From assembly GCF_003219815.1 (NCBI RefSeq), contig NZ_QJVD01000016.1:1-64000 (forward strand): a stretch of 64,000 nt of DNA, in the 5' to 3' direction. Position 1 is the first letter of the stretch, and each line of letters starts with the position of its first letter. Below are positions 9,696 to 19,012 of this stretch, in pieces. Both the position numbers and the translations under genes were made by a program. The notes under the pieces are model-generated. The model saw only the letters and a program-made list of their open reading frames with translations, was not told where the DNA came from and did no database searches. Origin of the DNA: Arthrobacter livingstonensis. GTDB lineage: Bacteria; Actinomycetota; Actinomycetes; Actinomycetales; Micrococcaceae.

Positions 9696-10466
9696 ATGAC
9701 GGAAGTTGACGTAGGGCGGGCACCCGCCCTGGAGCCGGACGAACGGACCCGCGACCGCGTACTGACGGCAGTTCTCGAACACGGCCCGGTCAGTGCCGCG
9801 CAGCTGGGCAAGCTGCTGGGACTGACACCCGCCGCCGTCCGCCGCCACCTGGACACGCTGTCACGGCACGGCGTCATCGAAGTCAAGCTCATCAGCAACG
9901 CCAAGAACGGTGCCGGGCGGCCGGCGCGCCGCTACGTGGTTTCCCGGCAGGGTCAGACCGAAATTGGCGACGACTACCTGGAGATCGCCAGGCTTGCCCT
10001 GGCGGAAATCGCTGCCACGCGCGGCGACCAGGGCGTCATTGACTTCGCCGAACGGCGCTTCGCCACCATGGAGGCGAACTACCAGCCACTGGTCGACGCC
10101 GCCGGCAGCGACGTGGCCGCGCGCTCCAGGGCCCTGGCCCTGGCCCTGAATGCGGACCGCTTCGTGGCAACCTCCAATTCACTGAACCCGCATTCGGCCA
10201 TGGCCGCCGAACAGCTCTGCCAGGGCCATTGCCCGATCCAGGAACTGGCCACCAGCTTTCCCGAATTCTGCGACGCCGAGACGGAAGTTTTTTCCCGCCT
10301 TCTCGGAGTCGACGTGCGCCGGCTCTCCACCATGGCAAGTGGCGGGCACGTGTGCACCACCCATGTACCTACGGGACGCGCTGTAGTACGCAAACGGGCC
10401 ACAGTGTCCGAGAGCATTGAGCGCCCGTCGAGCAATATTCCCAACCATCAGCAAGAAAGGCCGTGA
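9696..10466 (+). CDS. sufR: Iron-sulfur-responsive repressor SufR
   Basis: 256 residues from ATG 9696, which has GGAGG 8 nt upstream. N-terminal winged helix ([24 protein letters not shown]), a central effector region, and the C-terminal cysteine cluster expected for a [4Fe-4S] ligand set: [18 protein letters not shown] and GGHVCTTH. SufR in cyanobacteria and mycobacteria represses the suf operon when its cluster is intact. Its stop overlaps the sufB start (TGATG), so repressor and operon are coupled. Confidence 0.93.
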   Translation: MTEVDVGRAPALEPDERTRDRVLTAVLEHGPVSAAQLGKLLGLTPAAVRRHLDTLSRHGVIEVKLISNAKNGAGRPARRYVVSRQGQTEIGDDYLEIARLALAEIAATRGDQGVIDFAERRFATMEANYQPLVDAAGSDVAARSRALALALNADRFVATSNSLNPHSAMAAEQLCQGHCPIQELATSFPEFCDAETEVFSRLLGVDVRRLSTMASGGHVCTTHVPTGRAVVRKRATVSESIERPSSNIPNHQQERP

Positions 10467-11941
10467 TGACGGATCAATTGGCGCAGGATGTACGCGCGAA
10501 TGATGTGGTGGAAGACGCCACCAACCACGATATCCTCCAAAGAAACCCGGAGCTGGAGGGCCTGGGCAACTACGCTTTCGGCTGGTCGGACAAAAACGCG
10601 ACCAGCGATAACGCGCGCCGCGGCCTGAGCGAAGAGGTCGTCCGCGACATCTCGGCCAAAAAGAACGAGCCCCAGTGGATGCTGGACATGCGCCTGAAGG
10701 GCCTGAAGTACTTTGACCGCAAGCCCATGCCCACCTGGGGTGCCGACCTCTCCGGCATCGACTTCGACAACATCAAGTACTTTGTCCGGTCCACCGAGAA
10801 GCAGGCCGGCAGCTGGGAAGAACTTCCCGAGGACATTCGCAACACGTATGAAAAGCTGGGCATCCCGGAAGCCGAGCGCAACCGCCTGGTCGGCGGCGTC
10901 ACGGCCCAGTACGAGTCAGAGGTTGTCTACCACCAGATCCGCGAGGACCTGGAAGCCCAGGGCGTCATCTTCACCGACACCGACACGGCGCTGCGCGAGT
11001 ACCCGGAAATCTTCCAGGAGTACTTCGGCACCATGATCCCGGTGGGCGATAACAAGTTCGCCTCGCTGAACACGGCCGTCTGGTCCGGTGGCTCCTTCGT
11101 TTACGTCCCCCCGGGCGTCCACGTCGAAATCCCCCTCCAGGCGTACTTCCGCATCAACACCGAAAACATGGGCCAGTTTGAGCGCACGCTCATCATCGCC
11201 GACGAGGGCAGCTACGTCCACTACATCGAAGGCTGCACGGCCCCGATCTATACCTCGGACTCACTGCACTCGGCCGTCGTCGAAATTGTGGTCAAGAAAA
11301 ACGCCCGCGTCCGCTACACCACCATCCAGAACTGGTCCAACAACGTGTACAACCTGGTGACCAAGCGCGCCATTGCACACGAGGGCGCCACCATGGAATG
11401 GGTCGACGGCAACATCGGCTCCAAGGTCACCATGAAGTACCCGGCCGTTTACCTGGTGGGCGAGCACGCCAAGGGCGAGACCCTGTCCGTCGCCTTTGCC
11501 GGCGAGGGACAGCACCAGGACACCGGGTCCAAGATGGTCCACATTGCGCCCAACACGCAGTCCTCGATCATCTCCAAGTCGGTTGCCCGCGGCGGCGGAC
11601 GCTCGGCCTACCGGGGCCTGGTCCAGATCCGGGAAGGCGCCACCCACTCCGCCAACACCGTGCGCTGTGACGCCCTCCTGGTGGACAACATCTCACGCTC
11701 GGATACGTACCCGTACGTGGACGTCCGGGAAGACGACGTCTCCATGGGCCACGAGGCCACGGTGTCCAAGGTCAGTGCAGAGCAGCTGTTCTACCTGCAG
11801 TCCCGCGGCATGCCCGAGGACGAGGCCATGGCCATGATCGTGCGCGGCTTCATCGAGCCGATCGCGAAGGAACTGCCCATGGAGTATGCGCTGGAACTGA
11901 ACCGCCTGATCGAACTGCAGATGGAAGGGGCCGTCGGCTAA
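10466..11941 (+). CDS. sufB: Fe-S cluster scaffold subunit SufB
   Basis: About 491 residues from ATG 10466, which shares its first base with the sufR stop; AGAAAGG lies 5 nt upstream. SufB is the scaffold on which clusters are built in the SufBCD complex. The protein is collinear with the family, including the conserved core [20 protein letters not shown] and the C-terminal [14 protein letters not shown] and [12 protein letters not shown] regions. Unlike mycobacterial SufB it carries no intein. sufD follows with no spacer. Confidence 0.96.
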   Translation: MTDQLAQDVRANDVVEDATNHDILQRNPELEGLGNYAFGWSDKNATSDNARRGLSEEVVRDISAKKNEPQWMLDMRLKGLKYFDRKPMPTWGADLSGIDFDNIKYFVRSTEKQAGSWEELPEDIRNTYEKLGIPEAERNRLVGGVTAQYESEVVYHQIREDLEAQGVIFTDTDTALREYPEIFQEYFGTMIPVGDNKFASLNTAVWSGGSFVYVPPGVHVEIPLQAYFRINTENMGQFERTLIIADEGSYVHYIEGCTAPIYTSDSLHSAVVEIVVKKNARVRYTTIQNWSNNVYNLVTKRAIAHEGATMEWVDGNIGSKVTMKYPAVYLVGEHAKGETLSVAFAGEGQHQDTGSKMVHIAPNTQSSIISKSVARGGGRSAYRGLVQIREGATHSANTVRCDALLVDNISRSDTYPYVDVREDDVSMGHEATVSKVSAEQLFYLQSRGMPEDEAMAMIVRGFIEPIAKELPMEYALELNRLIELQMEGAVG

Positions 11942-13261
11942 ATGACCGAGCTCACCGAAGAAAAAGTAATTGATTCCGCTGACGGAAAGGTTTGGTCGCA
12001 GGGATTCATCAAGGGAATGACGGAGGAAGGCGAGCAGCTTTCCGAGATCAACCCCGAGTCCGGCCCCCTGGGCGGCAGTGCCGTCAAGGCCCATTCGCAC
12101 GGCGACAGCCACGGCGGCGGCATCGGCATCCCCGACAGCTCACGCGCCGGCCGCCTGACCTCCTACAAGCTGGCCGACTTCCCGCTGATTACCGGCCGGG
12201 AAGAGGACTGGCGCTTCACGCCGCTCAAGCGCCTGCGCGGCCTTGACCGGGTGGGCGTGAAGGGCCAGGAACTCAATGGTGCCGCGCCCGCCGTTGAGGC
12301 CACCGGGCCCGACGCCGTCACGGTTGAGACCGTGGGCCGCGACGACGCCCGTATCGGTTCCGCCGGGATCCCCGAGGACCGGGTGGCAGCTGCCGCCTGG
12401 GAGCACTTCAAGGAGGCAACGGTTGTCACGCTGCCGGCGGAATACGCCGGCACAGTCGAGGACGTCACCACCTTGACGCTGACCGGCTCCGGCGAGACCC
12501 CCGCCGCGGCGCACATCCTGGTGCACGCCAAGAAGTTCGCCACCGGCATTGTGGTCCTGGACCACCGCGGCACGGCCGTGCTGAGCGAAAACGTGGAAAT
12601 CCTGGTCGAGGACGGCGCCAACCTCACGGTGGTCAGCATTCAGGACTGGAACGACGACGCCGTGCACGCCAGTGCCCAGCACATCAAGGTGGGCCGCGAC
12701 GCCAAGGTCAAGCACGTCGTCGTCAACCTGGGTGGCAACTTGCTGCGCACCACGCCGTCGGCCCGGTATTCGGGACCCGGCGGTGACGTGGAAATGTACG
12801 GACTGTACTTTGCCGACGCCGGCCAGCACCTGGAGCAGCGCCTGTTCGTTGACCACTCCACCAAGAACTGCAAGTCCCGTGTCACGTACAAGGGTGCCCT
12901 GCAGGGGGACGGCGCACACGCCGTCTGGATTGGCGACGTCCTGATCCGCAAGGAAGCCGAGGGCACGGACACCTATGAGCTGAACCGCAACCTGATCCTG
13001 ACCCAGGGGGCACGCGCCGACTCGGTGCCCAACCTGGAGATTGAAACGGGCATGATCGAAGGAGCCGGACACGCAAGTGCCACCGGCCGCTTTGACGACG
13101 AGCAGCTGTTCTACCTGCAGTCCCGCGGCATCGCCGAAGACGTGGCCCGCCGTTTGGTGGTGCGCGGCTTCCTCAACGAGGTCATCCAGCACATCAAGGT
13201 TCCCGCTCTGGAAGAGCGCCTGCGCGACGCCGTGGAACGTGAGCTGGCGGCATCAGCGTAA
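11942..13261 (+). CDS. sufD: Fe-S cluster assembly subunit SufD
   Basis: 439 residues; the ATG directly abuts the sufB stop. The SufB/D beta-helix core ends with [27 protein letters not shown], nearly a copy of the SufB C-terminus, as expected for paralogues. The N-terminal 60 residues are variable and hold a His-rich stretch (AHSHGDSHGGGIG) not part of the conserved fold, perhaps metal-binding. Partner of SufB and SufC. Confidence 0.94.
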   Translation: MTELTEEKVIDSADGKVWSQGFIKGMTEEGEQLSEINPESGPLGGSAVKAHSHGDSHGGGIGIPDSSRAGRLTSYKLADFPLITGREEDWRFTPLKRLRGLDRVGVKGQELNGAAPAVEATGPDAVTVETVGRDDARIGSAGIPEDRVAAAAWEHFKEATVVTLPAEYAGTVEDVTTLTLTGSGETPAAAHILVHAKKFATGIVVLDHRGTAVLSENVEILVEDGANLTVVSIQDWNDDAVHASAQHIKVGRDAKVKHVVVNLGGNLLRTTPSARYSGPGGDVEMYGLYFADAGQHLEQRLFVDHSTKNCKSRVTYKGALQGDGAHAVWIGDVLIRKEAEGTDTYELNRNLILTQGARADSVPNLEIETGMIEGAGHASATGRFDDEQLFYLQSRGIAEDVARRLVVRGFLNEVIQHIKVPALEERLRDAVERELAASA

Positions 13262-13617
13262 TGACCGAAACCTCCGCGCCGGCCGGCGTCATTGTCTGTC
13301 AGGACAGCGACGTCCAGGTCAAGTCGTCCCTGCTGGTTGAGGTGGACGATTACCCCATCGCCATTGTCCGGGACTCCTACGGGGAGCTGCACGCCATCGG
13401 CGACACCTGCTCCCACGCGGAAATCTCGCTTAGCGAAGGCGACGTGGAGGACGGCACCATTGAATGTTGGGCACACGGCAGCTCGTTTGACCTGAAGACA
13501 GGCGAACCGGTGACGTTGCCCGCGTTTGAACCCGTGCCGGTCTTCGCCCTGTCGGTTCACGGCAGCGACGTCTATGTGGACGTCACCAACATTCTTAACG
13601 GTGTCAGTACGCAGTAA
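13261..13617 (+). CDS. Rieske-type [2Fe-2S] ferredoxin of the suf operon
   Basis: 118 residues; the ATG overlaps the sufD stop by one base. Both Rieske cluster motifs are intact: CSHAEISL (C-x-H) and CWAHGSSFD (C-x2-H). It resembles the ferredoxin subunits of non-haem iron oxygenases, but no oxygenase gene is nearby. Its place between sufD and sufC suggests electron supply for cluster assembly or a client of the system; this is inference. A 51-bp gap separates it from sufC. Confidence 0.9.
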   Translation: MTETSAPAGVIVCQDSDVQVKSSLLVEVDDYPIAIVRDSYGELHAIGDTCSHAEISLSEGDVEDGTIECWAHGSSFDLKTGEPVTLPAFEPVPVFALSVHGSDVYVDVTNILNGVSTQ

Positions 13618-13668
13618 CAGCGTCCCAACACACCCGCCACACAAAACATTCTTAGGAGAAAATAGAGT

Positions 13669-14436
13669 ATGTCTACTCTGGAAATCAAGGACCTGCACGT
13701 CAGCATCGAAACCGAGCAGGGCGTCAAGCCGATCCTCAAGGGCGTCAGCCTGACCATCAATACGGGCGAAACCCACGCCATTATGGGCCCCAACGGTTCC
13801 GGCAAGTCCACCCTTGCCTCCACCATCGCCGGCCACCCCCGCTACACCGTGGACAGCGGTTCCATCACGCTTGACGGCGAAGACGTCCTGGCCATGACCG
13901 TTGACCAGCGTGCCCGAGCTGGCCTGTTCCTGGCCATGCAGTACCCCGTTGAGATCCCGGGCGTCACCATGACGAACTTCCTGCGCACCGCCAAGACGGC
14001 CATCGACGGCGAAGCCCCGAAGCTGCGCACGTGGACGAAGGACGTCAAGGCCGCCATGGCCCAGCTGCGCATTGAGCCGGAGTTCGCCGAGCGCAACGTC
14101 AACGAAGGTTTTTCCGGCGGCGAAAAGAAGCGCCACGAAATCCTCCAGCTCGAACTGCTCCGGCCCAAGTTCGCGGTCCTTGACGAGACAGACTCCGGCC
14201 TGGACGTTGACGCGTTGAAGGTCGTCGCCGAGGGTGTCAACCGCGCAATCGACGCCGGCGGGCTGGGCACCATGCTCATCACCCACTACACCCGCATCCT
14301 GCGCTACATCAAGCCGGACTTCGTCCACGTGTTCGTCGATGGCAACATCGCCGAGCAGGGCGGCCCGGAACTGGCCGACCGCCTCGAAGACGAAGGCTAC
14401 GACCGCTTCCTGACTGTCGCGCCGGCAACGGCCTAG
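13669..14436 (+). CDS. sufC: Fe-S cluster assembly ATPase SufC
   Basis: 255 residues; the ATG has TAGGAG upstream. ABC-type ATPase with Walker A GPNGSGKST, the SufC-specific signature FSGGEKKRHEILQ and Walker B FAVLDETDSGLDVD, then the switch His in ITHYTRIL. It works as the cytoplasmic motor of SufBCD rather than in transport. The next gene starts 21 bp downstream. Confidence 0.96.
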   Translation: MSTLEIKDLHVSIETEQGVKPILKGVSLTINTGETHAIMGPNGSGKSTLASTIAGHPRYTVDSGSITLDGEDVLAMTVDQRARAGLFLAMQYPVEIPGVTMTNFLRTAKTAIDGEAPKLRTWTKDVKAAMAQLRIEPEFAERNVNEGFSGGEKKRHEILQLELLRPKFAVLDETDSGLDVDALKVVAEGVNRAIDAGGLGTMLITHYTRILRYIKPDFVHVFVDGNIAEQGGPELADRLEDEGYDRFLTVAPATA

Positions 14437-14457
14437 GCGAAAAGCGAAGAAGGAATC

Positions 14458-14808
14458 ATGACTGACATCAGCGAAACAAGCGCCCCGTCCACGGCCGGGC
14501 CAACCGACCTCGAAGACGTCGAGGAGGCCCTCAAGGACGTCATCGACCCCGAGCTGGGCGTCAACATCGTCGATCTGGGCCTGCTGTACGGCATGCGTTA
14601 CGGCGACGACGGCGCCCTGCTGTTGGACATGACGCTGACCACGGCGGCGTGCCCGTTGCAGGACGTCATCGAGGAACAGGTTGAAAACAGCCTTGGGCCC
14701 ATCGTGGACGAATGGCGGATCAACTGGGTGTGGATGCCACCGTGGGGTCCGGAACGGATCACGGACGACGGCCGCGACCAGATGCGAGCCCTCGGCTTCA
14801 ACATCTAG
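14458..14808 (+). CDS. sufT: SufT-like Fe-S assembly factor (DUF59/MIP18 family)
   Basis: 116 residues. DUF59 core: VIDPELGVNIVDLGLLYG followed by DMTLTTAACPLQDVIEEQV, with the conserved cysteine of the family, then WMPPWGPERITDDGRDQMR. These proteins help mature Fe-S enzymes. In mycobacteria the counterpart (Rv1466) follows sufS and sufU; here it comes directly after sufC. A strong terminator closes the operon. Confidence 0.9.
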   Translation: MTDISETSAPSTAGPTDLEDVEEALKDVIDPELGVNIVDLGLLYGMRYGDDGALLLDMTLTTAACPLQDVIEEQVENSLGPIVDEWRINWVWMPPWGPERITDDGRDQMRALGFNI

Positions 14809-14825
14809 CCGCCCGCATTCCCAAC

Positions 14826-14899
14826 GGCGCCAGTTTTTTGGGGTCCCGCCCGCGCGCGCCCGATGCCACCCCCGGCCCCAAAAAAACTGGCGCCTTTTT
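14826..14899 (+). terminator. Terminator of the suf operon
   Basis: Arms GGCGCCAGTTTTTTGGGG (14826-14843) and its complement at 14876-14894 (seven A against six T, one bulge), followed by TTTTT at 14895-14899. The A/T tracts inside the stem make it nearly symmetric, so it could work in both directions. The loop is about 32 nt. Confidence 0.88.
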
Positions 14900-14975
14900 A
14901 GTCGGTTGGCTGGACCGCCGGGACGCTGATTGTGTCGCGGAGGCCACGGCGGTCCGCCGCCAAAAGAAATGTCCA

Positions 14976-16424
14976 ATGCCCTTTATTGACCAGCTCCAGT
15001 ACTGGGCCCGTGCGCAACCGCACCGGTCCGCCGTCGTGGTGGGCCCGGACAGGCTCAGCTTTGTCGAATTGCGCGACGCTGCAACGCGGGCCCAAGCCCT
15101 GGTGCAGGCCTCCGGGGCGCCGGCGTTTTCGGTCATCGACGAGCCGAACGGCACGGGCCTGGCGGTGAAATTCTGCGCCGCCGTGGCAGGGCACGGTGTG
15201 GCTGCCGTGGTGGATGCGGCCTGGCCTGCCGGACTCAAGGCGGCGGTCTCGGCCAAGGCGGGGGCCTGGGCGGCAGCGCAGGCCTGCCCGGCCCCGGCAT
15301 CCGGCTTTCAGGATGGCCCGCCCGGCTCCACCTTCCTGCTCGGGCTCTCCTCCGGCACCAGCGGAGTGCCCAAGGCGTTCACCAGGTCGCGGGAGTCATG
15401 GCGGGCGTCCCTTGCACAAAGTGCCCGCTATTTTGGCGTGACCCCGTCGGACGTGACGCTGGCGCCCGGCCCCATGGCGTCGAGCATGAACCTCTATGCC
15501 CTGGGTGAGGCGCTGTCCACCGGCTCCACCTTTGTGTCCCTGCGGCAGTTCAGCGCCGACGCGGCCCTCCACGCCATCAAGCACGACGCCGTCACGCGCC
15601 TGGTGCTGGTCCCCACCGTTTTGGCCGTGGTTGCCCGGCGCGGCCTGGAGGCGGGGCAGGGGGCCGGGGCCGTCACATCCATCGTCTGTGCCGGCTCGGC
15701 GCTGCCCGCGGAGGTGCTGGACCTGGCCCGCCAATGGGCGCCCCACGCCACAATCTTCCATTACTACGGCGCGTCCGAACTCGGCTTCGTCGCGGCATCG
15801 GAGGCCGGTGTGGGGGCCGGATACCCGTGCGTCGGCCCCGCATTTCCGGGAGTGGAAATCTCGGTCCGCGGCTCCGACGGGGAGGTGGCCGGCACGGGCG
15901 TTTGCGGCAGCATCTATGTGCGCGGGCCCTATGTCAGCAACGGATATGCGTGGGGCGACGACGGCCTGGCGTTTAACCCGCTGCCTGGAAGCGATCCGGC
16001 GGGGGAGGCGTGGTACACCGTCCACGACCAGGGTTTCACCGACGCCTCCGGGAGGCTGCATGTGGTGGGACGGGCGTCGGACATGATTGTCACCGGCGGG
16101 GTCAATGTCTATCCGCAGCAGGTGGAAGCGGAACTGGCAACGGCAGCGGGCCCCGGCACGGTGGTGGTGGCCGGGGTGCCGGACACGGTGCGCGGCCAGC
16201 GGGTCGCCGCGGGGCTTTTCACCGGCACGGCCGGCCCCGCGAAGACCATGGCGCAGCTGCTGGCAGCCTGCCGGAAACATGCCGCGGGCCTGCCCGCACA
16301 TGAGCGCCCCACCCAATACTTTGCCTTGTCCGAACTGCCCCTGACCGGCAGCGGGAAGCCCAGCCGTGCCCTGCTGCAGGCCTGGATCAGCGAACGGGAC
16401 GCCCGTGCACAGCGGATCCACTGA
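14976..16424 (+). CDS. AMP-binding acyl-CoA synthetase (YhfT-like)
   Basis: 482 residues from ATG 14976; the frame is open further upstream but overlaps the suf terminator. Class I adenylate-forming enzyme: P-loop SSGTSGVPKAFTRS, adenine region YYGASELGF, hinge DMIVTGGVNVYPQQVE and the catalytic-lysine motif LTGSGKPSR. It should activate a carboxylic acid to its CoA thioester. A thiolase follows 10 bp later and the BioYMN biotin transporter lies beyond, which recalls the B. subtilis yhfU(bioY)-yhfT-yhfS group. The substrate is not deducible; a biotin-precursor acid is a reasonable guess. Confidence 0.85.
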   Translation: MPFIDQLQYWARAQPHRSAVVVGPDRLSFVELRDAATRAQALVQASGAPAFSVIDEPNGTGLAVKFCAAVAGHGVAAVVDAAWPAGLKAAVSAKAGAWAAAQACPAPASGFQDGPPGSTFLLGLSSGTSGVPKAFTRSRESWRASLAQSARYFGVTPSDVTLAPGPMASSMNLYALGEALSTGSTFVSLRQFSADAALHAIKHDAVTRLVLVPTVLAVVARRGLEAGQGAGAVTSIVCAGSALPAEVLDLARQWAPHATIFHYYGASELGFVAASEAGVGAGYPCVGPAFPGVEISVRGSDGEVAGTGVCGSIYVRGPYVSNGYAWGDDGLAFNPLPGSDPAGEAWYTVHDQGFTDASGRLHVVGRASDMIVTGGVNVYPQQVEAELATAAGPGTVVVAGVPDTVRGQRVAAGLFTGTAGPAKTMAQLLAACRKHAAGLPAHERPTQYFALSELPLTGSGKPSRALLQAWISERDARAQRIH

Positions 16425-16434
16425 CCCGGCGGGC

Positions 16435-17589
16435 ATGGACGCGGACCGCACCCCCGTCATCATTGCCGCCCGGCGGCTGCCCAACGCGAAGGTCGGTGGC
16501 GCCTACCGGAGCCTGCGGGTCCACGAGCTTGCCGCGCCCGTGCTCCGGGCGGCCCTGGCCGATTCCGGCGTGCCGGCCGCGGACGTAGCCGACGTCATTC
16601 TGGGCAATGCCACCGGCGGGGGCGGCAACATGGCGCGCCTGGCAGCCCTGACGGCGGGCCTGCCGGAGTCGATCCCCGGGCTGACGGTGGACCGGCAGTG
16701 CGCCTCGGGACTGGAGGCCGTTGTGCTTGCCTGCCGGCTCCTTCAGGCCGGCGCCGGGGAGGTCTACCTTGCCGGCGGAGCGGAAAGCATCAGCACGGCC
16801 CCTGCCCGCGCCCACCGGCTGGACGGCGGGGGCCTGGAATTCTTTGACCGCGCGCAGTTCGCCCCGCTGGAACGGGGAGACCCCGACGCCGGCGTTGCGG
16901 CGGAGAATGTTGCGGCGCGGTGTGGCATCAGCCGGGAGCGCCAGGACGCGTACGCGCTCGAAAGCCACCGGCGGGCCTCCTCCGCCGCGGACAACGGCGT
17001 GCTTGATGCCGAACTTGTGCCGCTGGCCGGGCTCACCTCGGACCAGGGCCCGCGCAGGACGCTGAATCCCGCGCTCATGGCCCGGTTCCCTGCGGCCTTT
17101 GTCGGGGGCGGGACCGTCACGGCCGGGAACTCGTGCCCCTACAGCGACGGTGCGGCCGCCGTTGTCGTCACCACACTGGCGAGGGCGCGGCGCCTCGCCG
17201 CCCACGGCCTCGTGTTCCGCGACAGTGCAACGGCCGGCAACGACCCCACGCTCATGGGCCTGGGCGCGGCCTGCTCCACCCGGGCGCTCATGGATACAGG
17301 GGCGCTCGATGCCCCAGCCCTGGGCCGGGGGCTGGTGGAGTTTAATGAAGCCTTTGCCGCGCAGGTCCTCGCCGTCGCCGACATGCTGGACCTTGACCCC
17401 GCCTTGTTCAACCGCGACGGCGGCGCCCTGGCCCTGGGGCACCCTTACGGCGCGTCGGGGGCCGTGCTGGTGGCGAGGCTGTTCGCCCAGGCACGGACAC
17501 GCGGCGAAACGGGCCTGGACGCGGTGGCGATGATCAGCGCGGCCGGCGGCCTGGGAGTCACCGCCGCGTTCTCGTGGCAGGCGTTGTAG
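16435..17589 (+). CDS. Thiolase-family protein (YhfS-like), second catalytic Cys replaced
   Basis: 384 residues from ATG 16435. Thiolase fold with the nucleophilic cysteine (VDRQCASGLEAV), the NEAFAAQ and GHPYGASGA histidine regions. The usual C-terminal Cys-Ile-Gly-Gly-Gly loop reads MISAAGGLG, with Ser where the general-base cysteine normally sits. It may therefore be a condensing or degenerate thiolase rather than a standard acetyl-CoA acetyltransferase. Paired with the preceding acyl-CoA synthetase and convergent with bioN. Confidence 0.85.
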   Translation: MDADRTPVIIAARRLPNAKVGGAYRSLRVHELAAPVLRAALADSGVPAADVADVILGNATGGGGNMARLAALTAGLPESIPGLTVDRQCASGLEAVVLACRLLQAGAGEVYLAGGAESISTAPARAHRLDGGGLEFFDRAQFAPLERGDPDAGVAAENVAARCGISRERQDAYALESHRRASSAADNGVLDAELVPLAGLTSDQGPRRTLNPALMARFPAAFVGGGTVTAGNSCPYSDGAAAVVVTTLARARRLAAHGLVFRDSATAGNDPTLMGLGAACSTRALMDTGALDAPALGRGLVEFNEAFAAQVLAVADMLDLDPALFNRDGGALALGHPYGASGAVLVARLFAQARTRGETGLDAVAMISAAGGLGVTAAFSWQAL

Positions 17590-17615
17590 CAGCCTGCCTT
17601 GTAACGGCCAGCGCT

Positions 17616-18293
17616 TCAGCGGCCGGGCCCCGTCCCGCCCGATGCGTCGTCATCCGGCTCAGGGTCCCCAAGCCCCCGGGCCACCAACGCCTCACCCGTG
17701 GCGCGGGCATAGCCCACTGTGGCAATGACCACGGGCAGCGAACGGGCCAGCAGGTTGCGCTCGAGTCCGCGGGCGCGGGCGGCGTCGCGGACGTCGCTGA
17801 AGGCGCCAATGACAAAGGGAATGCTGCGCAGCATGAGTGCAACGGTGAGTGAAAACCGTTCGGGATCGGCGCCAAAACGCTCCAGCGGCCGGACCATGGC
17901 GGCCAGGCCGTCCAGCAGTTCATCCACGGGAGTGGTGGCCGTGAGGACATTGGAGGCCAGCACGGTGGCGACGATGGCCGCGACAACCTGCCACGCGACC
18001 AGGGCGCCGTGCTCCCACCACTGGTAGGCGGCAATGAGCACCAAAAACACCAGCATCAACTTCACGGCCCGCCACAGTCGCCCCCACGGCAGCCTGGCAA
18101 CGCCATGGGACGCCACCGCCGCCAGCAGCACCGCGGTGGTGACCGCGGCACCGGCTGGCACGGAGACGGCGGGGGAGGCCAGGCACAGCACGGCCACTAG
18201 CAGCAGCAGGACGGCCTTCACCCACAACGGCATGCGGTGGAACGGTGAACGGCCCGGGATGTACCCGGCCACCAGGTGCGCGTGCCCGCGCAT
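17616..18293 (-). CDS. bioN: Biotin ECF transporter T component
   Basis: 225 residues. Energy-coupling-factor transmembrane protein (EcfT/CbiQ family) with several hydrophobic helices and two Ala-Arg-Gly coupling motifs, AARARGLERN and ALVARGLGD, which grip the ATPase. Its ATG shares one base with the bioM stop. As third gene of bioY-bioM-bioN it couples ATP hydrolysis to the BioY substrate-binding subunit. Confidence 0.9.
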   Translation of the reverse strand: MRGHAHLVAGYIPGRSPFHRMPLWVKAVLLLLVAVLCLASPAVSVPAGAAVTTAVLLAAVASHGVARLPWGRLWRAVKLMLVFLVLIAAYQWWEHGALVAWQVVAAIVATVLASNVLTATTPVDELLDGLAAMVRPLERFGADPERFSLTVALMLRSIPFVIGAFSDVRDAARARGLERNLLARSLPVVIATVGYARATGEALVARGLGDPEPDDDASGGTGPGR

Positions 18294-19012
18294 CAGCCCA
18301 CCAGTGCCCGGTACCGGGCCACGGCGTCGTCCGGGGGACCGTCAAAGGCGATGCCGGCGTCGTCCACGACCAGCACCCGCCCGCAATCGGCGGCCAGGTC
18401 AAGGTCGTGCGTAGACATGACCACCTGCTGGGGCAGGGAGGCCAGGCGCTCGCGCAGCAGCCTGGTGTTGCGCAGGTCCAGCAGCGTGGAGGGCTCGTCC
18501 AGGACCAGAATGGACGGCTCCACGGCCAGGACCGTGGCCAGCGCCACCATCTGCCGCTCCCCTCCGGAGAGTTCATAAATGCTGTTGCCCGCCAGATGCG
18601 CCAGCCTGTAGCCGGCCAGAATGTCCAGGGCACGGGCCCGGCGCTCCTTTTTGGGCAGCTTCAGCCGCCGCAGCGAGAGCTCCACATCCTCCACCGGCGT
18701 GGGCATGACCAGCTGGGAGAGCGGATCGGTGAAGACAAAGCCCACCGTGCGGCGGACCGCGGCCCCGTCGGCGGCCGTGTCCAGGCCGTTCACGCGCACC
18801 GAGCCGGTGGATGGGAGCACCAGGCCGTTAAGCAGGCGCAGCAGCGTGGACTTGCCCGAGCCGTTGGCGCCGATGACGGCAATACGCTGTTCGGCCAGTT
18901 CCAGCGTCAGCGGCTTCAGGATGGTCTTGGGACCGGCAGCCGCGGCATCGGCCGGGACGATGTCCACCCCCGCGGCGGACAGGACAATTGACTGTCGTGC
19001 GGAAGCGCTCAC
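18293..19012 (-). CDS. bioM: Biotin ECF transporter ATPase
   Basis: 239 residues from GTG 19012, which overlaps the bioY stop by 4 nt (GTGA). Motifs: Walker A GANGSGKST, Q-loop VFTDPLSQ, signature LSGGERQ, Walker B LVLDEPSTLLD, switch STHDLD. The frame is open for another 240 codons upstream, but there it runs antisense to the real bioY frame and is not coding. Powers biotin uptake with BioN and BioY. Confidence 0.92.
   Translation of the reverse strand: MSASARQSIVLSAAGVDIVPADAAAAGPKTILKPLTLELAEQRIAVIGANGSGKSTLLRLLNGLVLPSTGSVRVNGLDTAADGAAVRRTVGFVFTDPLSQLVMPTPVEDVELSLRRLKLPKKERRARALDILAGYRLAHLAGNSIYELSGGERQMVALATVLAVEPSILVLDEPSTLLDLRNTRLLRERLASLPQQVVMSTHDLDLAADCGRVLVVDDAGIAFDGPPDDAVARYRALVG

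Noticed and set aside
10466-11941. Intein in sufB, as in M. tuberculosis
   Set aside because: The protein is about 491 residues and collinear with intein-free SufB; no intein motifs are present.
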